Positions 7,213-14,917 of a DNA stretch of 23,850 bases are shown here, one piece after another. The notes under the pieces are model-generated. The model was not told the DNA's origin and ran no database searches. It was given only the letters and a program-made list of their open reading frames with translations. The first letter of the stretch is position 1; each line of letters starts with the position of its first letter. The DNA comes from Methanobrevibacter_A sp964431035 (lineage in GTDB: Archaea > Methanobacteriota > Methanobacteria > Methanobacteriales > Methanobacteriaceae): contig CAYSIF010000024.1 of NCBI GenBank assembly GCA_964431035.1, forward strand, positions 1 to 23,850. Reading direction: 5' to 3'. The position numbers and the translations under genes were made by a program.

Positions 7213-8955
7213 CTAAAATAATCCACTATCTTCCAAACGTTCTTCAAAGTAATGTGTTATTTTATCCGCTTTCTCTTTAATAATCATCATAATAATAACT
7301 GTTGCCAATCCAATAACTAAAAGAACAATTAATGATGGAATGTAATTTGACCAAATTAATCCCAGTTGGGCTTCACGTACCAATGTTATTGCATAAGTCA
7401 TTGGCAAATATGGATTTAATACCCTGAAAAACGGCGCCATAATTTCAACAGGATATATTCCTCCAGTTCCAGATATTTGAATTACTAGAAGAACAATCGC
7501 AATCGCTTTTCCAACATCCCCCAATGCAGAAACAAGAGAATAAATTAAAACCATAAATACTGCCGATACAAGATAACATGAAAATGCGAATAATATTTCA
7601 TTATCAATATAAATTCCCAAAATATGTGCACCTATTATTGTAACAGTAACCTGTAATAAACTCATTATGAAAAATACAACTACTTTACCAGCATACATCT
7701 CAAGAGGAGAATATTTAGTTCCTTCACTGGTCCCAGGTTTTAACATTGCACAGGTAATTAAAGCACCAACCCACATAGATAAAACAAGATAAAATGGAGA
7801 TACCTGTGATCCATAATTTGGTACTGGGAACATTTCATGCCTATCTAATTTTACAGGAGCATAGAAATAATCACCAAGTATTGTTTCATTAATTCCTGTA
7901 ATACTTGCAAGAGAATCTGCAGATGAAGCAAGTGAAGCAGCTGCTGTAAAAAGTGCTTGTGTTGCTGCATTTGAAAGTAATACAGAACCTGCTGCTAAAG
8001 AAAGAGAACCATCTACTAATCTATCAATTCCTCCTGCTAAAGATGCTGAACCATTAGCTACTTGACCAGCACCATTGTTCAATTGTCCAATATTACTAGT
8101 TACATTATCTGTTCTAGAATCAATCCTATCAACAATATTATGTATTGTAGGACTAGTAGTGTGATTTCTAACATAACTTGTGGCTTCATGAATATCTGTA
8201 TTATATGTATTTACTCCATCATATAATTGTTGAGTTCCTCCAGCAACCTGATTTGCACCATTAGATAATCGACTTGCACCACTAGCTAATTGACTTCCAC
8301 CACTAGCTAATTGACTAGCTCCAGAAGATACTTGTGCAGAACCTGATGCAAGTTGACTTCCACCACTAGCTAATTGACTAGCTCCAGAAGATAAACCAGA
8401 TTGTAATTCTCCAAGCTTACCATAAGCTGCAAGATTTATTATTTCAATTATTTTTGCATTTAATGCATTATAAACTGCAGTAGAACCACTATCTGTTAAT
8501 TTAGCGGCAACAGGATTTTCTTTAATGTTAACAACATATTCTAATTTTGCTTGTTGAGGGTCATCAGTTGTAATTGAAACAATATTTTCACTTAAGTTTT
8601 TGGGTATTATTATTCCAGCATAATATTTTCCCGAATGAACTCCATTCCGAAGCTCATCTTCTGTGACAAATGTCCAGTTAAATTTATCATTATTTTTTAA
8701 GTCATTTACTAGTTCGTTACCTACATTTATATATATACCATCAAAAGATGCACCTTCATCGAGATTTGCAATTGCAAATACAACATCTCCCGTATTTCCG
8801 TATGGATCCCAACATGCTTGAATATTTAATAGTGCATAAAGAGATGGTAATATAATTAATCCAATTAAAACAATTGTAACAATTGGATTTGAAAATATTC
8901 CTTTAAAATCATTTTTTATAATTTCAAAAACATTATTAAAATTCCTGTCACCCAT
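7213..8955 (-). CDS. YhgE/Pip family membrane protein
   Basis: This 580-residue protein belongs to the YhgE/Pip (phage infection protein) group, which is related to the membrane part of ABC-2 exporters. A first membrane helix (about 21-45) precedes the family signature NIQACWDPYG and AIANLDEGASFDG. A long outer region follows, with heptad-like repeats of the type SGASQLA / SGGSQLA at about 190-250. The C-terminal half has about six membrane helices, starting near FYLVLSMWVGALITC. An upstream in-frame ATG at 8967 exists, but GAGGT at 8961-8965 lies 5 bases before the ATG at 8955, so the latter is preferred. Bacterial members act in phage adsorption or in export of toxins or lipids; the archaeal substrate is unknown. 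Confidence 0.85.
   Translation of the reverse strand: MGDRNFNNVFEIIKNDFKGIFSNPIVTIVLIGLIILPSLYALLNIQACWDPYGNTGDVVFAIANLDEGASFDGIYINVGNELVNDLKNNDKFNWTFVTEDELRNGVHSGKYYAGIIIPKNLSENIVSITTDDPQQAKLEYVVNIKENPVAAKLTDSGSTAVYNALNAKIIEIINLAAYGKLGELQSGLSSGASQLASGGSQLASGSAQVSSGASQLASGGSQLASGASRLSNGANQVAGGTQQLYDGVNTYNTDIHEATSYVRNHTTSPTIHNIVDRIDSRTDNVTSNIGQLNNGAGQVANGSASLAGGIDRLVDGSLSLAAGSVLLSNAATQALFTAAASLASSADSLASITGINETILGDYFYAPVKLDRHEMFPVPNYGSQVSPFYLVLSMWVGALITCAMLKPGTSEGTKYSPLEMYAGKVVVFFIMSLLQVTVTIIGAHILGIYIDNEILFAFSCYLVSAVFMVLIYSLVSALGDVGKAIAIVLLVIQISGTGGIYPVEIMAPFFRVLNPYLPMTYAITLVREAQLGLIWSNYIPSLIVLLVIGLATVIIMMIIKEKADKITHYFEERLEDSGLF
8290..8393 (-). repeat. 41-bp direct repeat in the YhgE heptad region
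   Basis: 8290-8330 and 8353-8393 are identical and offset by 63 bases, which is 21 residues or three heptads. The array therefore appears to have grown by in-frame duplication. Confidence 0.8.
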
Positions 8956-9060
8956 AGAATACCTCATTTTTATATTATTTATTATTATATAATTATTATA
9001 TTTTAAATATGTTTATAGAAAAAAGTCTAACTTAAAATAAATAAAAAGATATAATTTTTT

Positions 9061-9282
9061 TTAATTGTTTAAGTGATATGCATCATATGCAACATAAACA
9101 TTATATAATATTGCAAAATAGCTACTTATACCCATGGTTATTGGCATTAGAATCCATAATAGGTAGTTTATTATGAATAGTAGTATGAAAAATAGTATTC
9201 CTTTTAGGATTTTTTTAGATAATAATTGACCTAATCCTGGAATAAAAAAGGACAGTATTGCTGCAATTATTGGATTTGCCAT
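9061..9282 (-). CDS. Small membrane protein with SFFIPGLGQ motif
   Basis: The 73-residue protein starts MANPIIAAILSFFIPGLGQLL and has two or three membrane segments with one basic loop (SKKILKG). The Ser-Phe-x-Ile-Pro-Gly-x-Gly motif resembles TM2-like and related small membrane families of unknown role. A similar motif (CSFIIPGAGYIYLNK) occurs in the zinc-ribbon membrane protein two genes upstream. A strong GAGGTG site lies 7 bases before the ATG. It is the last gene of the run that starts at 12133. Confidence 0.75.
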   Translation of the reverse strand: MANPIIAAILSFFIPGLGQLLSKKILKGILFFILLFIINYLLWILMPITMGISSYFAILYNVYVAYDAYHLNN

Positions 9283-9320
9283 TTTGTTTCACCTCATAAA
9301 AATATGAGAATTAATTTTTT

Positions 9321-9767
9321 TTATTCTGTAATTACTAGTTGGACTTCGGTTATTAGTTTTTCTTCATCTGTGTAGAATGGATTGTTAATAAATATTAGGT
9401 ATACTGTTTTTGTGTTTTTGTAGTTTTTTTCTTTTGCATATTCTATTAGGTTTTTATATGTTTCTTTTACTGTTTTATGTGATCCTATGTGTATTTGACC
9501 TATTACTTTGTGTTTTTTATCATCTATGACTTGTATGTTTTCTGGAGGGTTTAAGTTTTCTCCTTTTATGCTTAGTCCACATATTCTTTCTGAGTTTGTT
9601 TTTTCTATATTTTCTATTCTTGCAAATGGCACTCCGTTTACTATTATTTTGTTGGTTTTTGCCCATTCGAAAACATCATATAATGAGTTGTTTAGTCCTT
9701 CTTCTGTGTATTCTGTTATTGCTATTTTGTTTTCTGGTATTGTTTTTTCACGTATTCTCATATTCAT
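9321..9767 (-). CDS. GyrI-like (effector-binding domain) protein
   Basis: The 148-residue protein matches the GyrI-like / SOUL-type ligand-binding fold as a stand-alone domain. It has an opening strand KTIPENKIAITEYTEE, a helix that ends in FEWAKTNKI, VNGVPFARIE, and a second half-repeat with IGQIHIGSH and a YKNLIEYAKEKNY helix. The end, FINNPFYTDEEKLITEVQLVI, matches the usual Y-x-D-P-x(4)-E-L-x-T-E-I-Q-x-P-I block. Such domains bind small cationic compounds or detoxify them. It follows the zinc-ribbon membrane gene by 10 bases, so cotranscription is likely. No partner DNA-binding domain is attached, so it may sense a ligand for the operon. Confidence 0.72.
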   Translation of the reverse strand: MNMRIREKTIPENKIAITEYTEEGLNNSLYDVFEWAKTNKIIVNGVPFARIENIEKTNSERICGLSIKGENLNPPENIQVIDDKKHKVIGQIHIGSHKTVKETYKNLIEYAKEKNYKNTKTVYLIFINNPFYTDEEKLITEVQLVITE

Positions 9768-9777
9768 TAGTCCATTT

Positions 9778-10209
9778 TTAGTTTTCTTGTAGTTTTTTGT
9801 TATATTCTTCTGTGTCAGTATATACTTTATATACTTGGTAAACCCATAATGCCAGTATTATTATGTTTAGTATTGTTGATATTATATTAATTATGTTTAA
9901 TGAGTGGGTGGTGTGTGTTCTTAATGTTGAAAATATGATGAATATGCTTATTCCATGTTGAATTATGAATATTATGATTATTGGCAGGAGATATTTTAGG
10001 AATTTTGTAAAGTCTTTATTTAAGTAGATGTATCCTGCACCAGGTATTATGAATGAGCATAATGCACTTATTTCTGGTTTTCTCATGAAGTGGTTTATGT
10101 AGAATGTGTCTCTTTGGTAGTGTTCTTCTTTTTCTATTTTTGTTCCACAGGTTTTGCAGAATTTGTAGGTATCTTCGTTTTCAGTACCACAGTTTGGACA
10201 ATATTTCAT
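9778..10209 (-). CDS. Zinc-ribbon membrane protein
   Basis: The 143-residue protein begins with a double-CxxC zinc ribbon (CPNCG and CKTCG, residues 4-23). A cytosolic linker follows, then about three membrane segments from residue 45 to 125, starting ISALCSFIIPGAGYIYLNK. The tail is charged (KVYTDTEEYNKKLQEN). The membrane core shares the SFxIPGxG motif with the 73-residue protein at 9061-9282. The function is unknown. Zinc ribbons on such proteins often mediate protein contacts. It lies between the DUF4013 pair and the GyrI-like gene. Confidence 0.75.
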   Translation of the reverse strand: MKYCPNCGTENEDTYKFCKTCGTKIEKEEHYQRDTFYINHFMRKPEISALCSFIIPGAGYIYLNKDFTKFLKYLLPIIIIFIIQHGISIFIIFSTLRTHTTHSLNIINIISTILNIIILALWVYQVYKVYTDTEEYNKKLQEN

Positions 10210-10277
10210 AATTATTCTTATTTTATTTTTTTTTGTTCTTTTAAAAATTAGTGGAAAAAATGGTTTGGGTGGTGTTT

Positions 10278-11156
10278 TTATATGAGGTATTCTTCATCTA
10301 CATCATATTGTTTTGATATTGTTTCATTGTATAGTGATCCTACACCATAGTTTAGGAATAGTTCTATGTATGGTTCTATGATTAGTGATATGATTATTGT
10401 TTGTATTATTATTGCTATTATGAATTGGTGTGTTAGAACTGCTATTCCTGAGGAGATTATGGATATTATTAGTTCTGCTGCTAGTGATATTATTAAAAAT
10501 ATTAGTGCTAGTATTATTATTGTTCCTATGTATCTTATCCAGCTTATGTCTTTGATTATTTTGTTTATTTCTTTGAATTGGAATGCATAGTTTATTTTGT
10601 TGTTGTTTGCTGCCATGTGTACTATTGCCATTAAGGATATTAGTGATGCATATATTAGGAGTATTGATCCTATTACAATTAGTATTGTTCCTATTGTTCC
10701 GCCTATTATTGATGCTGTGCTTATTATTATTGTTGGGATTATTAGGTATACTATGTAGACTATTATTCCTTTTAGTCCGTTTATTAGTTTTTCTATTGGT
10801 TTGTTGAATTCTGGTATGATGTAGTTTTCTTCTGTTGCGTTTTTCATTACATTTAGTTGGTATCCGAATATGTATATTGATATTATGAAGTATATTAGTG
10901 TGAGTATTCCTATTATTATCCATGTGTTTGTTGGTATTTGCGTTTGTATTATGTTTGTTAGTTCTTGGACTGTTGTTATGTTTGTGCTTGCTGCTAGTTC
11001 TTCATAGTTGATGTGGTATGCTGTGCTTAGTATTATGTAGTTTATTATTGTGCTTATTATACTTGTTATTGTTACTATTATTCCTAGTGTTAGTAGTTTT
11101 TTCTTGTCTGTTAGTGGGTATTTCATTGAGTTTTTTATTAGGTTTGTTAGTGACAT
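10278..11156 (-). CDS. DUF4013 family membrane protein B
   Basis: The 292-residue product starts MSLTNLIKNSMKYPLTDKKKLL, has about six membrane helices, and contains the family segment IPEFNKPIEKLINGLKG followed by a helix. The open frame extends further upstream, but that part overlaps the previous gene and has shadow composition. GAGGA at the end of the previous gene supports the ATG at 11156. It starts 5 bases after the preceding stop, so translation is probably coupled. DUF4013 proteins are common in methanogens and have no known role. It ends in an acidic DVDEEYLI tail. Confidence 0.8.
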   Translation of the reverse strand: MSLTNLIKNSMKYPLTDKKKLLTLGIIVTITSIISTIINYIILSTAYHINYEELAASTNITTVQELTNIIQTQIPTNTWIIIGILTLIYFIISIYIFGYQLNVMKNATEENYIIPEFNKPIEKLINGLKGIIVYIVYLIIPTIIISTASIIGGTIGTILIVIGSILLIYASLISLMAIVHMAANNNKINYAFQFKEINKIIKDISWIRYIGTIIILALIFLIISLAAELIISIISSGIAVLTHQFIIAIIIQTIIISLIIEPYIELFLNYGVGSLYNETISKQYDVDEEYLI

Positions 11157-11161
11157 TATTT

Positions 11162-11908
11162 TTATTCCTCTAGTGGTTCGTATATTAATCCTAATGCTCT
11201 GTTTCTGAATATTGACATGAATGGTTCTAAGAGTAGTGAGTATACTATTGATACTAATATTGTTATTACAATCATTGCTGTTGATGATGCGATTGGTCCT
11301 AATACCATTAGTCCTATGGAGAATATTATTTGTAGGATTATTCCTACTATGATTGTTAGTGCTATTATTACTCCTTGTGCTATTACGAGTCCTAGGTAGA
11401 ATAGTATGTATCTTATCCATCCTATGTTTGATATTATTTTCCAGATTCCTTTAATGTCGAATGCTGCTTTAAATGATCCGTCATTTGCTACCATGTGTGT
11501 TACTGCCATTAGTGACATGAAAAAGAAGATGATGAATACTATTAGTGATATTATGAATTCTGTTGTTAGTAATCCTATTCCTATTCCTGAGCTAGATATG
11601 TTTATGCCGTTACCTGTCATGTTGAATATTAGGAGTACTATTATTGGGATTATCATGTAAATCATGCTTACGATAAACATTTTTAGTCCGTCTACGAACA
11701 TTCCTATCAGGTCATCGAATTCTGGTAGTTTGTCGTTTCCGTTTACCATTCCTTTTGTTGATATGGCCAGTACCCTGTATTCGTATCCCATTACTAGGAA
11801 TGCTGGTATTATTAGAAAGCTTAGTAACATACATATTCCTAGTTTTAGTAGTGACATATGGTCTTGTATTGCATATTCTATTGAATCTTTGTATATATCT
11901 AATATCAT
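11162..11908 (-). CDS. DUF4013 family membrane protein A
   Basis: The 248-residue protein opens MILDIYKDSIEYAIQDHMSLLKLG and has about six membrane helices. LPEFDDLIGMFVDGLKMF is the family signature loop-helix, and GWIRYILFYLG precedes the last helices. It is a divergent paralogue of the next gene (10278-11156), so the pair may form a heteromer. GAGGT precedes the ATG. It lies 21 bases after the small Xre regulator. The function is unknown. Confidence 0.8.
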   Translation of the reverse strand: MILDIYKDSIEYAIQDHMSLLKLGICMLLSFLIIPAFLVMGYEYRVLAISTKGMVNGNDKLPEFDDLIGMFVDGLKMFIVSMIYMIIPIIVLLIFNMTGNGINISSSGIGIGLLTTEFIISLIVFIIFFFMSLMAVTHMVANDGSFKAAFDIKGIWKIISNIGWIRYILFYLGLVIAQGVIIALTIIVGIILQIIFSIGLMVLGPIASSTAMIVITILVSIVYSLLLEPFMSIFRNRALGLIYEPLEE

Positions 11909-11929
11909 TTGTTTACCTCTTAAATTTCT

Positions 11930-12133
11930 TTATTCATCTTCGTCGAATTGGAATACGTTTTCTATGTATTCTTCTTTTAGTACTTTGGTTATTCTGTATG
12001 CTACTAGTAGTGATGGATTGTATCTTGAGTTTTCTAGTGCATTTATTGTTTGACGTGTTACACCTACTTTTTCGCCTAGTTCTTTTTGGCTCATTCCTAG
12101 TTCTTGGCGTAAGTATCGTATTTTTGTTTTCAA
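11930..12133 (-). CDS. Small Xre-type HTH regulator (TTG start)
   Basis: The 67-residue protein is a single helix-turn-helix domain: RQELGMSQKELGEKVGVTRQ, then TINALENSRYNPSLLVAYRI. The short acidic tail FQFDEDE ends it. The start codon is TTG, supported by AAAGGAGAT 7 bases upstream and by the usual MKTKIRYLR beginning. Regulators of this size commonly sit in front of membrane-protein genes and repress their own operon. It is the first gene of the run down to 9061, so autoregulation is likely but inferred. Confidence 0.85.
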   Translation of the reverse strand: MKTKIRYLRQELGMSQKELGEKVGVTRQTINALENSRYNPSLLVAYRITKVLKEEYIENVFQFDEDE

Positions 12134-12216
12134 AACTTATCTCCTTTGTGTTTTTTTAAATTTTTTGGTAAAAAATTTTGGTGTTTTCTTTTCTTTTTTT
12201 AAGAATTGATAATGTA

Positions 12217-12242
12217 AAATATATATTCCATAGTATATAAAA
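12217..12242 (-). promoter_or_regulatory. Promoter for the Xre-DUF4013 operon
   Basis: On the minus strand TTTTATATA (12234-12242) and a second A/T box (12217-12227) precede the TTG start by about 85-105 bases. Either could be the TATA box. The preceding gene ends at 12251, so the promoter starts immediately after it. Confidence 0.4.
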
Positions 12243-12250
12243 CTTATTAA

Positions 12251-12781
12251 CTAAACATACTTAATAAAATCTTTTTTGCGAGGAGCAGGTTTAGGATCTT
12301 CACAATCCTTATAACCTAAAATAACATGACCTACACCTTCATAATATTCTGGAATATCCCATTTCTTAAGTAACTCTTTACCCTTATCTGTTTCAAACTC
12401 TTCTCTTGCACGATTAATCCAACAAGACCCAACACCCACAGCATGAGCCCCATTAACAAGATTAGTTAAAACAGCACAACCATCTAAAACATAATTAGGT
12501 TCACGACTATCACCTAAAACAATAACCAAACAAGGAGCATCATAAAAAGGATCCAAATCATCTGGCACAACCTTAGTATAAAAACTCTTATTCCACTTAC
12601 CTAACTCTTTAATAAACTCCTTATCCTGAATAACAACAATTTTAGATGTTTGAAGATTACGACCACTAGGTGCATAAGTACCAATCTTTAAAATAGTTTC
12701 CAAATCTTCTTTTTCTAAAGGTTTATCCTTAAATTTACGTATACTCCTACGACTCAATAAAACATCAACTGCAGACATCAT
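12251..12781 (-). CDS. Nitroreductase family flavoprotein
   Basis: This 176-residue FMN-dependent oxidoreductase has the classic N-terminal RRSIRKFKDKPLEKEDLE. TYAPSGRNLQTSKIVVI follows and supplies FMN contacts. NGAHAVGVGSCWINRAREEF and GVGHVILGY, with the final basic KPAPRKKDFIKYV, are also typical. Substrates cannot be predicted, since family members reduce quinones, nitro compounds or flavins. GAGGAGAT lies 9 bases before the first of two adjacent ATG codons. It is the last gene after the CARF-HEPN and zinc-ribbon genes, 19 bases behind the latter. Its codons end mostly in T, unlike the A/C-ending codons of the next operon. Confidence 0.85.
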   Translation of the reverse strand: MMSAVDVLLSRRSIRKFKDKPLEKEDLETILKIGTYAPSGRNLQTSKIVVIQDKEFIKELGKWNKSFYTKVVPDDLDPFYDAPCLVIVLGDSREPNYVLDGCAVLTNLVNGAHAVGVGSCWINRAREEFETDKGKELLKKWDIPEYYEGVGHVILGYKDCEDPKPAPRKKDFIKYV

Positions 12782-12800
12782 AAAAAAAATATCTCCTCAA

Positions 12801-12959
12801 TTAAAATTTATCATTTACCATAAAAAATAAATAATCATCTTCATAAACTTGTTCTTCTTCCTCATTATACCCCATATTAGTAAGTCTAGAACCACATTGT
12901 GTGCAAAACTTAGCATCATCTGGATTTCCACTATTACATTTTGAACAATATTTTGTCAT
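12801..12959 (-). CDS. 52-residue zinc-ribbon protein
   Basis: The protein starts MTKYCSKCNSGNPDDAKFC and contains two CxxC pairs (CSKC and CTQC). A strongly acidic tail follows (NEEEEQVYEDDY) and the end is FFMVNDKF. A longer in-frame start exists, but GGAGGGGA 8 bases before this ATG decides for the shorter form. It lies 37 bases after the CARF-HEPN gene. The role is unknown. A nucleic-acid or protein contact through the zinc ribbon is plausible. Confidence 0.75.
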   Translation of the reverse strand: MTKYCSKCNSGNPDDAKFCTQCGSRLTNMGYNEEEEQVYEDDYLFFMVNDKF

Positions 12960-12996
12960 AAAATTATTCCCCTCCACATATTTTCCATTATTCTTT

Positions 12997-14274
12997 TTAT
13001 TCCCATTTTGGGAAACGTGTCTCTTCAATATAATCATCCATATTCTCATCAATTAGTTCTGCAAGATTAAGGATTAATTCTTCAAATTCATTATAATCAT
13101 CCTCATCCATCATTTCTAATCCATGAGCTAGAATAGAATTATTTCTTAATTGTAATGCATTAATAAATTTATCTCTATTATCATAATAATATTGTCCCAC
13201 TTTATTAAATCCATTTAATTCATGAATTAACATAAAATTAGAATCAACACCAGGCATACGTAATTGACTGTTATGACCACGTATTAATTTACCCATAATG
13301 CTCTTATGAGCATTTTCTGATATTTCTTTAACTTTATTAACATCAACATCTCTTGGATTAATATCATACTCTTTTAGAATGATTTCAGATATTAATTCCA
13401 TACAACGATATAATCTTGCTATTGCATCATCATATTTACCTTCCTCTGATCTTCTAATAGCATTATTAATCATACTTGCAAGTGCATATTTTTGGTTTAA
13501 AGGATTATTTTCATCACATATAATGTTTAATGCTTTATGGTTTGCTTTAACTTGATTGTCACTTAATTTTTTAATAAAACCATTTGAAAATGCAACATTA
13601 GCCACTTGGTGGTTAAAATTATCCCAATAATTATATGTTGCAAGTAAAAGAGCATTAACTTTTTTAATGAATTCTAAATCATCAACTCCAGTATCTGCTA
13701 AATTATCTAATAAGTCTAGTCCTTCTTTAAATCTGTAATGGTTAAAGCATTCTTGTACATCATTTATTGTTTTATCAAAGTGGACTTTGCTTAAGTTTTG
13801 TCTTCTTATGAATTCTGTTCCTTTTTCAACAATGTTTTTATTTCCTCTTTTTCCACTTACAAATATTAGTTCTAGGTTATTTTCACTAGCTGCAATTGAT
13901 GCTGCCATTGTCATTGTTTTTGTTCCACTTGTATAGTCTATTTTTATATTGTAATTTTTATAATCGTTTATTTGGTTTGATATTTTTTTATAGAATTCTT
14001 GGAAGTCATCAATATCTTTTATTGTTATAAAACGTGATATTTTGTTAATTTCTTCACCAGTTTCTTCTTTGTATTGTTGTTTTAGGGATTTTAGTGTTGT
14101 TTTCTTTGATAGTTCTGATGCGAAAAATACAATATTATCTGGTTTTTCTTGTTTTATTAGAAATAGTAATCCGAATGCTAGATTATCTGCACTTTCTTGT
14201 GTTCCACCGAATCCTGTTCCAACAGGCATTAGTAGAACTGTTTTTTTATCTTTTTGTATGTTTTTTTCTGTCAT
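12997..14274 (-). CDS. CARF-HEPN protein, TIGR02710 / Csm6-like
   Basis: The 425-residue protein has an N-terminal CARF domain. It begins with VLLMPVGTGFGGTQESADN at 13-31 and includes DYTSGTKTMTMAASIAAS at 113-130 and IFVSGKRG. The C-terminal HEPN domain has the ribonuclease motif R-x6-H at Arg377 to His384, in LRNNSILAHG. This matches the TIGR02710 CRISPR-associated group. In type III CRISPR systems such proteins bind cyclic oligoadenylate through CARF and then cut RNA. No cas10 or csm/cmr genes are in the window, and cas1-cas2 are about 11.6 kb away. AGGT precedes the ATG. It heads a run with the zinc-ribbon and nitroreductase genes. Assignment is firm at domain level; the activator is inferred. 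Confidence 0.88.
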   Translation of the reverse strand: MTEKNIQKDKKTVLLMPVGTGFGGTQESADNLAFGLLFLIKQEKPDNIVFFASELSKKTTLKSLKQQYKEETGEEINKISRFITIKDIDDFQEFYKKISNQINDYKNYNIKIDYTSGTKTMTMAASIAASENNLELIFVSGKRGNKNIVEKGTEFIRRQNLSKVHFDKTINDVQECFNHYRFKEGLDLLDNLADTGVDDLEFIKKVNALLLATYNYWDNFNHQVANVAFSNGFIKKLSDNQVKANHKALNIICDENNPLNQKYALASMINNAIRRSEEGKYDDAIARLYRCMELISEIILKEYDINPRDVDVNKVKEISENAHKSIMGKLIRGHNSQLRMPGVDSNFMLIHELNGFNKVGQYYYDNRDKFINALQLRNNSILAHGLEMMDEDDYNEFEELILNLAELIDENMDDYIEETRFPKWE

Positions 14275-14397
14275 ATTTACCTATAATTTTTATATATTTT
14301 GTGAAAATTTTTTTTATGATATATTATTATATATTTTAAAATTAATAATAATTATATAAAAATATTATATTTTAAAAAATATTTTGAGAATTTCATT

Positions 14398-14733
14398 ATG
14401 AATGCAAGAACTAGAAAATATTTAATTATAGGATGTGAAGTGGTTCTTTTATTATTGCTTTTATCCATAATTTTTGTTGTTGAAACTCAACATTTAAGCG
14501 AAGCTGATAAGAATAGTGCTGCGCAAGGATTACCTAGTTTTAATCCTGATGGTAATGTTACTAATATTACTGTTGAGGATATTGATACTGATTATGGAAG
14601 TTATACTATTCGTACTTATCATTTTACGGATGGAACTGCTGAAGAAAGGCTATATTCTAATACAGGAAATGAAAGTGTTAATGTAGCTAATATTTTTGTT
14701 GATAAAAATGATATTGTTTTAGGTGTTATTTAA
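14398..14733 (+). CDS. Membrane-anchored small extracellular protein
   Basis: I do not recognise the family. The 111-residue product begins NARTRKYLIIG and has one membrane helix at about 9-28. An outer domain follows with sequons (GNVTNIT and GNES) and the strand-rich segment DYGSYTIRTYHFTDGTAEERLY. It diverges from the CARF-HEPN gene with 123 bases of A+T-rich sequence between. A TTATATAAA at about 14352-14360 could be its TATA box. Only a weak GAGAA precedes the ATG. Confidence 0.7.
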   Translation: MNARTRKYLIIGCEVVLLLLLLSIIFVVETQHLSEADKNSAAQGLPSFNPDGNVTNITVEDIDTDYGSYTIRTYHFTDGTAEERLYSNTGNESVNVANIFVDKNDIVLGVI

Positions 14734-14917
14734 TTATCTTAAAACAAACCTTTTTTTTATTAACTATTTTTTTCTAATTTTTTTTATGGGGTTTATTTTT
14801 TTGTCTAATATAAGTGATGATGATAAAAGAAAGAATAAGATTATTATTAAGTTTGTTTTGCCTTTAGTTGTGGTTGTTGGTATTCTTATTATGTTTTTAG
14901 TTGTTTTATTTGGTTAA
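14723..14917 (+). CDS. Small two-helix membrane protein
   Basis: The 64-residue frame starts with GTG inside the end of the previous gene. It encodes a hydrophobic helix, a charged loop SDDDKRKNKIII and a second helix LPLVVVVGILIMFLVVLFG. An alternative ATG at 14786 would give 43 residues with one full helix plus a partial one. Neither start has a convincing ribosome-binding site. Overlap with 14398-14733 suggests coupling. Its 3' end overlaps the convergent gene by 12 bases. The function is unknown. Confidence 0.45.
   Translation: MLFNYLKTNLFFINYFFLIFFMGFIFLSNISDDDKRKNKIIIKFVLPLVVVVGILIMFLVVLFG

Noticed and set aside
11157..11420. Upstream extension of the second DUF4013 frame
   Set aside because: It overlaps the preceding DUF4013 gene, is very rich in Asn, Thr and Ile, and lies before a GAGGA-supported ATG at 11156.
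12960..13052. Longer start for the 52-residue zinc-ribbon protein
   Set aside because: The extension overlaps the CARF-HEPN gene and lacks a ribosome-binding site; GGAGGGGA supports the internal ATG.
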